Shown one piece after another: positions 27,273 to 36,562 of a DNA stretch of 64,000 nucleotides. Numbering within the stretch: position 1 is the stretch's first letter; each line of letters begins with the position of its first letter. The notes beneath the pieces were generated by a model that was not told where the DNA came from, did not search any database, and saw nothing but the letters and a program-made list of their open reading frames with translations. Origin of the DNA: Shewanella cutis (GTDB taxonomy: Bacteria > Pseudomonadota > Gammaproteobacteria > Enterobacterales > Shewanellaceae); contig NZ_JACSDI010000006.1 in NCBI RefSeq assembly GCF_022410515.1, positions 1 through 64,000 of the forward strand, given 5' to 3'. Position numbers and translations under genes: made by a program.

Positions 27273-27508
27273 TCCTTTGGCGAGTGTTAAAACACCTTAT
27301 CGACGTCCTTGCGACTATCAAGTTGAAATATTTGAACTTGAAATTTTAAAAGTAATTTAAAACAATATCTTATATCTGATTTTTTGAAATGGAGACAACT
27401 TGGTTGCATTAGCGGCGCAGACTGGATAAATTGAACTCAGTATTGCAGTTGAGATCCCCTATTGCAGCGATGAAGATAGCCTAAACACCAGAGTTGGAGC
27501 AGTAAATA

Positions 27509-28567
27509 ATGTATTACCAAAATGATGACGTTCGCATTAATGAAGTTAAAGAGTTACTTCCCCCTATTGCGATACTAGAACGATTTCCTGCCTCCGAAAA
27601 CGCTGCTGCAACTGTGTTTAATGCCCGTCAAAGCATCCATAATATTCTCGCTCGTGAAGATGATCGCCTATTAGTGGTCATTGGTCCTTGCTCTATTCAT
27701 GATCCTAAAGCGGCGCTGGAATACGGTCAGCGATTGGTTGCCCTTAGGGAGCGCTATCAAGATCAACTTGAGATTGTGATGCGAGTGTATTTTGAAAAGC
27801 CGCGAACTACCGTAGGATGGAAGGGGCTAATCAATGATCCTTACATGGATAACAGTTTCAAACTGAATGATGGTTTGCGAACGGCGCGCAAACTTTTAGT
27901 CGATTTAAATGATTCAGGCATGCCGACCGCGGGTGAGTTCCTCGACATGATTACCCCGCAATATGTGGCGGATATGATGTGTTGGGGCGCCATTGGTGCC
28001 CGCACAACAGAATCACAAGTCCACCGCGAACTGGCCTCTGGGTTATCTTGCCCTGTGGGCTTTAAAAATGGCACCGATGGCACAATCAAAGTGGCAATCG
28101 ATGCCATTGGCGCCGCTAATGCGCCGCATCACTTTTTATCTGTGACTAAATTTGGCCATTCGGCGATTGTCTCCACTAAAGGCAACCCAGATTGCCATAT
28201 CATCCTTCGCGGCGGCCGCGAGCCGAATTACAGTGCGAGTCATGTCGCCCAAATCAGTGACCAACTGAAAAAAGCCAAGCTGGTCGATAACATCATGATC
28301 GACTTTAGCCACGCCAATAGCAGCAAACAGTATCAGCGGCAAATGGTGGTAGCCAATGAGGTTGCCGAGCAAGTTGCATCCGGTAATAAGGCGATTTTTG
28401 GGGTGATGGTTGAAAGCCACTTAGTCGAAGGACGTCAGGATCTTATCGAAGGCCAAGCGTTATGCTACGGCCAGAGTGTGACCGATGCCTGTATTGGTTG
28501 GGAAGATACTGAGCGTTTGTTAGCTGTTTTAAATCAAAGTGTTATTGAGCGACGTCAGCGGGTTTAA
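27509..28567 (+). CDS. aroG: 3-deoxy-7-phosphoheptulonate synthase
   Basis: First step of the shikimate pathway: phosphoenolpyruvate plus erythrose 4-phosphate gives DAHP. 352 residues, very close to E. coli AroG in my memory: MYYQNDDVRINEVKELLPP at the N-terminus, VVIGPCSIHD, RVYFEKPRTTVGWKG, GARTTESQVHRELASGLS and the C-terminal ACIGWEDT. Feedback inhibitor, most likely Phe, is inferred from this resemblance. GGAG precedes the start. The 236-bp upstream region shows no gene and no attenuator I can recognise. Monocistronic. Confidence 0.93.
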   Translation: MYYQNDDVRINEVKELLPPIAILERFPASENAAATVFNARQSIHNILAREDDRLLVVIGPCSIHDPKAALEYGQRLVALRERYQDQLEIVMRVYFEKPRTTVGWKGLINDPYMDNSFKLNDGLRTARKLLVDLNDSGMPTAGEFLDMITPQYVADMMCWGAIGARTTESQVHRELASGLSCPVGFKNGTDGTIKVAIDAIGAANAPHHFLSVTKFGHSAIVSTKGNPDCHIILRGGREPNYSASHVAQISDQLKKAKLVDNIMIDFSHANSSKQYQRQMVVANEVAEQVASGNKAIFGVMVESHLVEGRQDLIEGQALCYGQSVTDACIGWEDTERLLAVLNQSVIERRQRV

Positions 28568-28584
28568 TGTCTTTTAAAGTCAAA

Positions 28585-28613
28585 AATAAAGGCGCTATCC
28601 TGGCGCCTTTATT
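28585..28613. terminator. bidirectional terminator between aroG and the 58-residue gene
   Basis: AATAAAGGCGC / GCGCCTTTATT, 11-bp perfect arms with a 7-nt loop; A/T-rich on both sides, so it can stop converging transcription from both genes. Confidence 0.8.
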
Positions 28614-28616
28614 TTA

Positions 28617-28793
28617 TTATTTCTTGCTCATTTGGGCTAAATATTCGTTCGCTTTGGCTAAGCTACCAAAAGCAGCGATGAGGTTATTTCGGCCTTTGTC
28701 CTGAATTTCTGGATTCCCTGATTCGATCATCATCCACACCCAAGTTTGGATCAGTGGTAACGGCGGGTATTGAACTTTAGCTGAATCCAACAT
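28617..28793 (-). CDS. 58-residue hypothetical protein
   Basis: Starts MLDSAKVQYPPLPLIQTWVW and ends AKANEYLAQMSKK. AAGGA lies 8 nt before the ATG. It is rich in aromatic residues at the N-terminus with an amphipathic C-terminal helix and no signal peptide. It converges on aroG through the shared terminator. Gene reality is supported by the ribosome binding site, the terminator and the coherent composition; function unknown. From 28794 to 29321 I see nothing supportable. Confidence 0.6.
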   Translation of the reverse strand: MLDSAKVQYPPLPLIQTWVWMMIESGNPEIQDKGRNNLIAAFGSLAKANEYLAQMSKK

Positions 28794-29321
28794 AAAGCAT
28801 CCTTCGATTTTGAAATATTTGAATTACTTTTAGTGTTATCGCAGAACGAGTAGGGGGCTTATTTCCCCGCTCAAAACTGCGGCCAGAGATTTGCAAATCC
28901 TGCTGCTAACGAACTTAAATCCATAGGGCATTTTGGGTAAAACCGACAAAATAATCAACACTCAGACATAGCCTATTTTAGCGTGCAGTATCCGGATAAA
29001 AGCCTTGGTACGACAGTATTTGTCATCATTTATAAGCTCTTAGCGATATATCTTGGTGTAAGTCGTTAGTGTGACATTTTGATATTTAAATGACTTGATT
29101 CGACTCGTTTTAGATTGCTTAGAATATTTAAATTAAAAGCTCTGCAAAAACGAATGCCGAACACTTGTACACGTCGGTATACCCGTGTTGATTTTGCTAA
29201 GCTTTGAGCCGTTTGTCTGTCAGAAAAATCTGATTGATTTTATTGAAACTTTACCTTTTTACTTCACCTTAGTGCTCGCCATGCTGTTACAATTGACAGA
29301 CTCAGGCAAAGGTTTAGATAT

Positions 29322-31112
29322 ATGCGCCCAACACTGTATTTTGAAGGTCCCATCGATAAGCTCAATTGGCATGTGATTAAGTTACTTTGGCCCTATTTGC
29401 TTGAATATAAAGGGCGGGTAGCATTAGCTATGTCTTGCCTTATCGTCGCTAAGCTCGCTAGTGTGGGTTTACCTTTTATTCTTAAAGACGTCGTCGATAC
29501 TTTAGATGCCAATAAAACAGCGCAGGCGTTGAGTGTTCCCATAGGATTAGTGCTGGCCTATGGCACCGTCCGCCTGCTGACGGTTATCACGGGGGAAATC
29601 CGCGACACCTTATTTGGCCGGGTGACGGAGCGCGCCATTCGTCGTTTAGGTCTGGCGGTGTTCGACCACTTGCATCGACTTGATTTGGATTTTCACCTTG
29701 AGCGCCGAACCGGTGGTTTATCACGGGATATTGAACGCGGCACCAGTGGGGTGAGTTTTTTGATGCGGTTTATGGTATTTAACATAGTGCCAACCCTGTT
29801 AGAAATCGCCATGGTGATTGGTATTTTCTTTTTTAATTATGGTGTTGCGTTTGCATCTATCACTTTTATCTCTGTGCTAGCCTATATTTGGTTTTCGGTC
29901 ATTGCCACTGAGTGGCGCACCGAATATGTCCGTGATGCAGCTAAAGCTGACTCCCTCTCCAATACCCGCGCGATTGATAGCCTATTGAACTATGAAACCG
30001 TGAAGTATTTTAATAATGAGAAATATGAATCGGAAAGATACGATCAAGCCCTAGACCAATGGGAAGTCGCGAAGCGTAAAAATCGTTTATCGCTGTTTGC
30101 GCTTAATGGTGGTCAGGCGTTAATTATTGCTATAGCGATGACTGCGATGATGGCATTAGCAGCTTATAGGGTTACCAATAATGAGATGACACTCGGGGAC
30201 TTTGTACTGATAAACGCTTTTATGATGCAGCTGTTTATGCCTCTGAATTTTTTAGGTTTTGTCTATCGAGAAATCCGTGGCGCACTTGCCAATATTGAGC
30301 GGATGTTTAGCCTGCTGGATAAGCACCCGAGCATTGTCGATAAACCGGATGCATTAGATTTTGAACCTAAGCGGGGTGAGCTGAGTTTTGAGCAAGTGAG
30401 TTTTAGCTACGATGATAGGCCAATATTGCGTAACGTCTGCTTTAAGGTTGCTGCAGGTAAAAAGGTCGCAGTCGTTGGGGATAGCGGCGCAGGCAAATCA
30501 ACATTAATTAAGCTATTGTTTCGTTTTTACGATGTAGAACAAGGGCGTATTTTGATTGATGGACAAGATATTCGCCAATTAACGCAAGATGCACTACGCA
30601 GAGCGATTGCGATAGTGCCGCAAGATACAGTGTTATTTAATGATTCTTTAGTGGAGAACATCCGCTATGGCCGCCCCGATGCGACGGATGAAGAAGTAAG
30701 GCATGCCATCAAACTCGCACATTTAGAGGATTTTATTGCATCGCTTTCACAGGGGTGGGATACCAAAGTGGGCGAGCGGGGATTAAAACTGTCAGGTGGT
30801 GAAAAACAACGAGTTGCGATTGCTCGAGCGATCTTAAAAGGATCGCCAGTGTTAGTGTTTGATGAGGCGACCTCATCCCTCGACAGCCGCTCCGAGCAGG
30901 CGATTTTGTCAGCCTTGCGTGAGGTGGCGAAAGGGCATACTAGCTTAGTCGTGGCGCATAGATTGTCGACTATTGTTGATGCTGATCAAATCGTTGTTTT
31001 AAGCAAAGGGGAAATTGTCGAGCAGGGTAATCACTCTTCGTTATTAGCTCAAGGTGGTCTTTATGCCAAATTGTGGCGCATACAAAATGAGCAACAACAC
31101 CTTTCTGTGTAA
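29322..31112 (+). CDS. Atm1/ABCB7-type ABC exporter
   Basis: 596 residues, a half-transporter with a membrane domain (about 20-330, six helices) and an ATPase domain (about 350-590). P-loop GDSGAGKST, signature LSGGEKQR and Walker B [13 protein letters not shown] are intact. The N-terminal part ([29 protein letters not shown]-like segment) matches the heavy-metal/glutathione-persulfide exporter group (Atm1, HMT1). It is predicted to act as an inner-membrane homodimer exporting glutathione-linked sulfur or metal species. Monocistronic. Confidence 0.85.
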   Translation: [596 protein letters not shown]

Positions 31113-31200
31113 GTGTTATAGCGACAAGGTAATTCAGTTTTTATTCAGCTAAGGCTCTCTATACTCAATTCCAAGCGAATAATCATAAGAGGTGCTTGGC

Positions 31201-31458
31201 ATGGAAAATATGGCGTTAAGAGTCAATATTGAAGGCAGAGAAGAGAAAGTCAGCACGGACTGGGCTGCGATTATGGCAACCCTTCAAAAACGCGGTGTTG
31301 ATTATGATTCGCTCCAACGTATTCATGCAGAGTTAAACGCAGGTCTTAAAGTGACGACAAGACGTTTAACGTTGGCAAAACAGAATCAAGAGATCGCCTT
31401 GGCTGGTATTATCCGTGTCGGCAATGAACATAGTGCAGATATTCGTAGTATTTATTAA
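31201..31458 (+). CDS. 85-residue hypothetical protein
   Basis: Starts MENMALRVNIEGREEK with AAGAGG upstream. It is charged and helical (LQKRGVDYDSLQRIHAELNAG; TTRRLTLAKQNQEIALAGII), with no membrane segment or signal peptide. It sits between the exporter and a small convergent gene, closed by a bidirectional terminator. No family recognised. Confidence 0.65.
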   Translation: MENMALRVNIEGREEKVSTDWAAIMATLQKRGVDYDSLQRIHAELNAGLKVTTRRLTLAKQNQEIALAGIIRVGNEHSADIRSIY

Positions 31459-31499
31459 GCGGGAAAACGAGTGGAAAAATGATAGGCAATAAAAAAATT

Positions 31500-31526
31500 A
31501 AGGGAATATAAGCATTATATTCCCTT
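31500..31526. terminator. bidirectional terminator
   Basis: AAGGGAATATAA / TTATATTCCCTT, 12-bp perfect arms with a 3-nt loop. It overlaps the stop codon of the gene on the minus strand. Confidence 0.8.
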
Positions 31527-31721
31527 TGGTTTTCCGGCCTTCCAACCTTCACACAGCAGATTGAGTTTGGTGGTTGATTTGTCAATTCGCGTCAGTCGAA
31601 TGACTTTACCTTCACGAAAACACACCAATTCGCCTTCGATTTCAGTCAAGCGATTACAGCTCTTACAGCTTGTGCTGGCAGTCTTGCTGTCAGACATTTG
31701 GCTTACAAAGCTTGCTTTCAC
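31515..31721 (-). CDS. 68-residue cysteine-containing hypothetical protein
   Basis: GTG start at 31721 behind AAGGA (7 nt). Cysteines are in CKSCNRL (a CxxC pair) and further on at about 34 and 57 (LVCFREG, NLLCEGW), possibly a small zinc ribbon. The C-terminus is Lys/Gly-rich. It may alternatively start at the internal MSDSK. It converges on the 85-residue gene. No function assigned. Confidence 0.6.
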   Translation of the reverse strand: MKASFVSQMSDSKTASTSCKSCNRLTEIEGELVCFREGKVIRLTRIDKSTTKLNLLCEGWKAGKPKGI

Positions 31722-31847
31722 AGTGTTTCCTTACTTGATATGAAGTGGTTTGATTTGAAGTATGTATCACGGATCTTACCCCTTTTGTGATGCATGTTCA
31801 AATTAGTTCTTGCTGAATTAACTTTAGATGAAAGTTGTGTTCTATGC

Positions 31848-32132
31848 CTAGGGCGTGTTGACGTTTCGAGATTAAATTTTGTTCGTTCTGGCAAGCACGT
31901 GCTCGCGAAACGAGGAATGATGTGTCGTTATTCTACTCAAATGACGAGCGGCTCTTATGACTGAAAGTAAGCGCAAGGGCTTGCCAGACGACCCCTTCGG
32001 GCAGCATTTGGCTGGCTTTTCTGCTGCGTTATCGTCCGTTTATGTAGAATAACTACTCAGCACGGACTTTGCCTTGCATAAAATCCAGCCAAATTGCTGC
32101 AAAAATAACCCTGAAACGTCAACACGCCCTAG
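31848..32132. mobile_element. MITE-like non-autonomous element
   Basis: Ends in perfect 20-bp terminal inverted repeats, CTAGGGCGTGTTGACGTTTC at 31848 and its complement at 32113-32132. The core element GGGCGTG...CACGCCC is 279 bp (31851-32129). CTAG flanks both ends, consistent with a CTAG or TA target preference. Nested inner inverted repeats are TCTGGCAAGC/GCTTGCCAGA, GTTATTCTAC/GTAGAATAAC and GCAGCATTTGGCTGG paired with CCAGCCAAATTGCTGC. No ORF of transposase size lies inside. The mobilising transposase family is unknown (IS5- or IS630-like by target). Confidence 0.8.
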
Positions 32133-32144
32133 AAAGTTATTTAA

Positions 32145-33635
32145 TTATTGATTGATATGGGAATAGTACTTATCCAGTGAAACCGACAAGCCACTTTCAA
32201 GCACAATCCTTACATGGGATGGCTTGAGTTGCCTTGGCTCTGTCAAACCGCAGGAGTGGGCGATCAGTGCTAAGTCGTGGTGTAGATTATGATTATAATT
32301 TGCAACACGAGTCGATTTATCTCTTGGATCTAGGCCGTGCTGCAGCTTTTTATTGTGGGTGGTAATCCCTGTTGGACAAGTATCCTTATTGCACTGCAAT
32401 GCTTGAATACAACCTAAGGCAAACATATTGCCGCGGGCTGAGGCAATAAAATCGGCACCTAAGGCTAGCGCCCAAGCGACTCGTGAGGGGACGATGAGTT
32501 TTCCTGAGGCGATCACTTTAATCCGTTTGCGTAGTCCATGTTTAATCAAGATATTGACCAATATGGGCAGACTTTCTTTTAGCGGCAGGCCAACGTAATC
32601 CATTAAGGGTTGTGGGGCTGCGCCCGTCCCACCATCGGCGCTATCCAAAGTAAAAAAGTCTGGGGCAGATGCTTCTCCACGGCGTTCTATTTCATTGCAA
32701 AAATCTTCAAGCCATTGCACATCACCGAGTACAGCTTTGATTCCGGTGGGTTTCCCCGTCACTTCGCGAACTCTGGCAATCATGTCTAGAATATCGCCCA
32801 CATTGTTAAACTCGATATGACCATTGGGACTGATGGAATCTTGGCCCTGCGCAATGCCGCGAATATGGGCGATCTCCTCGGTCACTTTAACGCCTGGTAA
32901 GATACCTCCTTTACCGGGTTTGGCCCCCTGACTCATTTTTATTTCAAACATTTTTACTTCAGGGTGCGCGGCGATCTCGTTAAGTTTGCCATCATCCAAA
33001 TGACCATGCTCATTACGAACGCCGTATTTGGCAGTGCCAATTTGGAATACTAAATCACAACCACCTTTTAAATGGTAAGGACTTAAGCCACCTTCACCGG
33101 TGTTTAACCAACACCCCGCCTGTGCCGCCCCGTGGGATAATGCTGTGACTGCGGGGCGTGACAGCGCGCCAAAGCTCATCGCGGAAATATGGCATATTGC
33201 ACTTGTCGTATAAGGCACACGGCAATGGGGGCCAATGGTGAGTGGCTGGATCGGTGTTATCTCCTCATCTTGGGGTGGAAAGGCTGAATTCATAAACATA
33301 ATGGTGCCAGTCGCTTCCAAGGGACGCGTCGAGCCAAAGGCTATCGTTCTATCGACATTCTTGGCTGCACGATATACCCAGCTGCGTTCGGCACGGTTAA
33401 AGGGAAGTTCTTCTCTATCTTGGGCAAAAAAGTATTGCCTAAAAAATTCACCTTGTTTTTCAAATAGGTATCTAAAGCGTCCAATAACGGGATAATTGTG
33501 GCGTACCGCCTGTTTCGTTTGCAGTTTATCGGCAATATACATGTAGACAATGGCGAGGGCGCCTAAACCGACAATGATTAAGAACAATCCAGAGAAGAGA
33601 TCTAGTCCCCACATAAACCAATTCAATTCGTGCAT
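32145..33635 (-). CDS. FMN-binding glutamate-synthase-family protein
   Basis: 496 residues. An N-terminal membrane segment (about 8-33, LFLIIVGLGALAIVYMY) is followed by a GltB alpha-subunit FMN/(Fe-S)-type TIM barrel (SFGALSRPAVTALSHGA, NTGEGGLSPYHLKGG, QGAKPGKGGILP, DFFTLDSADGGTGAAPQPLMDYVG). C-terminal cysteines in QCNKDTCPTGI match the 3Fe-4S region of the family. It lacks the amidotransferase half, so it is not complete glutamate synthase; its physiological substrate is unknown. It is co-directional with the SixA-like gene 11 bp upstream. Confidence 0.85.
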   Translation of the reverse strand: MHELNWFMWGLDLFSGLFLIIVGLGALAIVYMYIADKLQTKQAVRHNYPVIGRFRYLFEKQGEFFRQYFFAQDREELPFNRAERSWVYRAAKNVDRTIAFGSTRPLEATGTIMFMNSAFPPQDEEITPIQPLTIGPHCRVPYTTSAICHISAMSFGALSRPAVTALSHGAAQAGCWLNTGEGGLSPYHLKGGCDLVFQIGTAKYGVRNEHGHLDDGKLNEIAAHPEVKMFEIKMSQGAKPGKGGILPGVKVTEEIAHIRGIAQGQDSISPNGHIEFNNVGDILDMIARVREVTGKPTGIKAVLGDVQWLEDFCNEIERRGEASAPDFFTLDSADGGTGAAPQPLMDYVGLPLKESLPILVNILIKHGLRKRIKVIASGKLIVPSRVAWALALGADFIASARGNMFALGCIQALQCNKDTCPTGITTHNKKLQHGLDPRDKSTRVANYNHNLHHDLALIAHSCGLTEPRQLKPSHVRIVLESGLSVSLDKYYSHINQ

Positions 33636-33646
33636 CTTGTTATCCT

Positions 33647-34240
33647 CTATTCGAGTCCGTAACGGGTGGAGAGCAGGCTGGCGGGTTGTCCATCATTGAT
33701 GGAGAGTAAAAACAGTTGGCTGTAATCATCTTCACTTATGGATGGTATTTCTGGGCCGCCAAGGGCTTTGATGATAAGCGGCAGCGTATTGGAGTGCCCT
33801 GCGATTAAGCTATTGCCTTTTACGGCATGTACTTGTTCAACCACCTTTTGGATATGGGCTTCGATTGGTTTTTCTGCCTCGACTACTGTGATAGGTAAAT
33901 GCCGATCTGTCGAAATCGGCAATAAGGTTTGCTGAGTTCTTTGATATTGGGTCGCAATTAACTGGGAAATGGATGTGCGTTTTAAGGCGCTGATCAGGGC
34001 CTGAGCACGTAAGTTGCCATTAGCTGAAAGGGGGGGATCGCCTGCGGTTGCATCTGCTTTTTCAGCGTGTCTTACGAGAATAATCAATCGATTATCGGCT
34101 ACAGCTTGATTTATCGGGCTAAGTACAATGCTGGTGAATAACAAGAGACCTATCAATAAAGATCGTATTAGCGTACCTGAATTGAAACCGATTCTTCGAG
34201 TATGTCGCAAAAACGCATTTAAACATTGGGGGATTGCCAT
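33647..34240 (-). CDS. exported histidine-phosphatase-family protein (SixA-like)
   Basis: 197 residues. A long N-terminus with a hydrophobic segment (about 25-45, IRSLLIGLLLFTSIVLS, ending NQAVA-D) suggests export. The phosphoglycerate-mutase-like catalytic RHG-type motif is RHAEK (about 56), with GDPPLSANG following and the second His in AGHSNTLP. It is predicted to remove phosphate from phospho-histidine or small phosphates in the periplasm; the substrate is unknown. It is 11 bp upstream of the GltB-like gene, forming a probable operon. Confidence 0.8.
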   Translation of the reverse strand: MAIPQCLNAFLRHTRRIGFNSGTLIRSLLIGLLLFTSIVLSPINQAVADNRLIILVRHAEKADATAGDPPLSANGNLRAQALISALKRTSISQLIATQYQRTQQTLLPISTDRHLPITVVEAEKPIEAHIQKVVEQVHAVKGNSLIAGHSNTLPLIIKALGGPEIPSISEDDYSQLFLLSINDGQPASLLSTRYGLE

Positions 34241-34431
34241 GCCTTATATCCTTATTTTATGGGCGTATACAAGAGTGGGCGTAGGATGAGTAGCGATTAG
34301 AGAATAAGCAAACCTATTCTCCATTTTTATCATTGCATTAAGTTGGGATGTTACTGCAATTTGTAAAATTACTAAAGTTGCTCAAATTTTGGTCGATAAT
34401 TAAGTCTCCCCAAGTTGAGTGGACTAGCATC

Positions 34432-35037
34432 ATGGAAATCAATAACCCTGCACAGGTACAGAGCACTTCTTCGACCCACAGTAAATATGCTGAAAACGCG
34501 GCAAATAGTGATAAGACGAAGAATGTGGATGCCACCTCTAAACAGACGGCGCAGCAAACTAGTAAGCAGTTAATGAATCAAGCGATTCTATCGGCGCAGG
34601 AAGATGTAAGCCTAAAGTCGGGCGATCAATCTATGACTTTGCTTTATCGCGCAGCAATCGAAGCGATAAACAAAGAATTAGCCCCTTCTATGGGCGAGAA
34701 CGCGATTCAAACCGCCTATGATAACGGTGTCGATACATCCCCCGAGGCCACTGCCGATCGTATTGTGAGTTTCGCAACGCAATTTTTTAGTGTTCATCAG
34801 CAGCAAAATTCGAATATGAGTTTGGATGAACAGCTCGACAGCTTTATGAGCATCATCGGCGGCGCTATCGATAACGGCTTTAAGGAGGCAAGGGATATTT
34901 TGTCTGGCCTTAAAGTGTTGCAGGGTGATATTGCCGACGGTGTAGATAAAACCTATGGACTCGTTCAAGAAGGATTGCAGGCCTTTAGAGACAGCTTCAA
35001 TAAGAAATCCGATGAGACCCAAGCGACTAACGCTTAA
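34432..35037 (+). CDS. DUF5610 domain protein
   Basis: 201 residues from ATG 34432 (MEINNPAQVQST). The frame continues upstream without a better ribosome binding site. The N-terminal half is low-complexity and Ser/Thr/Gln/Lys-rich. The C-terminal half (about 70-190: AIEAINKELAPSMGENAIQTAYDNGVDTSPEATADRI; FKEARDILSGLKVL) matches the DUF5610 family found in gammaproteobacteria. No signal peptide; function unknown. It is followed by a terminator. Confidence 0.8.
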   Translation: MEINNPAQVQSTSSTHSKYAENAANSDKTKNVDATSKQTAQQTSKQLMNQAILSAQEDVSLKSGDQSMTLLYRAAIEAINKELAPSMGENAIQTAYDNGVDTSPEATADRIVSFATQFFSVHQQQNSNMSLDEQLDSFMSIIGGAIDNGFKEARDILSGLKVLQGDIADGVDKTYGLVQEGLQAFRDSFNKKSDETQATNA

Positions 35038-35061
35038 CTTCCCTTCCTCTTACTGACGCTT

Positions 35062-35085
35062 AAGCCCCTTGAATAAGGGGTTTTT
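35062..35085 (+). terminator. rho-independent terminator after the DUF5610 gene
   Basis: CCCCTT / AAGGGG stem with GAAT loop, followed by TTTTT. Confidence 0.7.
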
Positions 35086-35144
35086 GTTGTGCTGATAACA
35101 GTCTATGCTAGGGGTCTATTTAACGTTTTGCTTGAGGGCGGGTT

Positions 35145-35894
35145 ATGTGGACTAAGGGACACGTTATTGAACGTATTGATTGGAACGATAAATTATTTTC
35201 GCTGCGGATAGCGGCTGAGTTAGATCCCTTTATTCCCGGTCAATTTATTAAACTCAGTCAGCAGCAAGAGGATAAGCGTGTTGCCAGAGCTTATTCCCTC
35301 GTAAACGCCCCCGATAAGCCCTATGCCGAGATTCTGGCTGTCGCCGTAGAGGATGGCCAGTTATCCCCACAATTACAACATCTTGCTATCGGAGATGAAA
35401 TTGAAATCACCCCTACTGCCACCGGCTTTATGACTTTAGATGAGATCCCTAAAGGTGAGTTGCAAGGTCGACATTTGTGGTTTTTAGCCACGGGCACCGC
35501 CGTGGGACCTTTCTTATCCATGCTGGATACCGCAGAGCCTTGGCAGCGTTTTGAGAAGATAGTACTTGTCTATGGTGTGCGCGAAGCTAAAGACTTGGCC
35601 TATCTTGATAAATTAAAGGGCTATGCGGCGCAATATCCAGATCAGTTTATCCTGTGTTTGGCTGTCACCCGCGAGACAGTCGCCGATGCATTACAATGCC
35701 GTATCCCCGATGGCTTAGTCTCGGGCGAAATCGAGCGTAAAGTCGGATTAACCTTAAGTGCGGCGGATTCTCAGGTGATGATTTGCGGTAATCCGGGGAT
35801 GATTAGCGGCGCTCAAGCGGCATTGCTTGACAAGGGACTCACGAAAAATTTACGCCGTGCTCCGGGGCAAATTACCGTAGAAAAATATTGGTAG
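35145..35894 (+). CDS. fpr: ferredoxin/flavodoxin-NADP+ reductase
   Basis: 249 residues. The FAD-binding beta-barrel domain holds the RAYSLVNAPD motif (about residues 45-60). The NADP-binding domain has LWFLATGTAVGPFLSML and VMICGNPGMISG. It passes electrons between NADPH and ferredoxin or flavodoxin in the cytoplasm, supporting Fe-S metabolism and redox balance. The C-terminal TVEKYW ends in an aromatic, as in bacterial subclass enzymes. GGGCGGG-type ribosome binding sequence precedes the start. It heads toward the GST gene 65 bp away and may be co-transcribed. Confidence 0.9.
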   Translation: MWTKGHVIERIDWNDKLFSLRIAAELDPFIPGQFIKLSQQQEDKRVARAYSLVNAPDKPYAEILAVAVEDGQLSPQLQHLAIGDEIEITPTATGFMTLDEIPKGELQGRHLWFLATGTAVGPFLSMLDTAEPWQRFEKIVLVYGVREAKDLAYLDKLKGYAAQYPDQFILCLAVTRETVADALQCRIPDGLVSGEIERKVGLTLSAADSQVMICGNPGMISGAQAALLDKGLTKNLRRAPGQITVEKYW

Positions 35895-35959
35895 TCGTTT
35901 GAGAGTTAAAAACCATTGTGTAGATTGTATTAATATCTTTGTTTAAGAAGGATTTTTTG

Positions 35960-36556
35960 ATGAAGTTGCTCTGCTCCCTTGCGTCACCCTATGCTCGCTG
36001 TGTTCGCACGTTAATCCGTTATTTGGGGATTAATGATATTGAAGAAGTCTTAGTCAATCCGATGGAAAACACGGCACAATTGCTCGATGTTAATCCATTA
36101 GGCCAAATCCCTTGCCTGATTACTAATGATGGTGTGCCTATTTTCGATAGCGAAGTGATCATGCGCTATTTGGATACCGAATTGGGAGCACAGGAAATGT
36201 TCGGTGGCCAACCCTATAACTGGGTATTACAGTGTCAATATTCGATGATCAAGGGATTAATCGACAGTGCGGTAAAGTTGCGCCAAGAACAAATGCGTGA
36301 AGAAGAGGGCGTAAGATCGGCCTTTTGGACATCGCGCTTTGAACAAGCTTTGCTGCGTGGTTTGATGCAAATGGAGCACCAGAGCGTGATTACTCAAACG
36401 ACAATTCAGGCACCACAGTTAGCCTTAATTTGTTTATTGGATTATGTGGATTTCAGACATCCTGAACTGGATTGGCGAAAAGTCGCACCGGCAACTGCAA
36501 TCTGGTTTAGCGAAATGCGTGACTTGCCCGCATTTGTTGAAACTCGCCCACAATAA
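35960..36556 (+). CDS. glutathione S-transferase-like protein
   Basis: 198 residues from ATG 35960 (AAGGA upstream). The thioredoxin-like N-terminal domain (KLLCSLASPYARCVRTLIRYLGI; LGQIPCLITNDGVPIFDSEVIMRYLD) carries the GST cis-Pro and Ser/Tyr region. A helical C-terminal domain (about 85-195) follows. Probably detoxification or redox; substrate unknown. Convergent with the membrane protein gene (7 bp between stops). Confidence 0.85.
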   Translation: MKLLCSLASPYARCVRTLIRYLGINDIEEVLVNPMENTAQLLDVNPLGQIPCLITNDGVPIFDSEVIMRYLDTELGAQEMFGGQPYNWVLQCQYSMIKGLIDSAVKLRQEQMREEEGVRSAFWTSRFEQALLRGLMQMEHQSVITQTTIQAPQLALICLLDYVDFRHPELDWRKVAPATAIWFSEMRDLPAFVETRPQ

Positions 36557-36562
36557 TTGCCA

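Noticed and set aside
31848..32132. Complete insertion sequence
   Set aside because: No transposase frame lies between the inverted repeats; the size fits a MITE.
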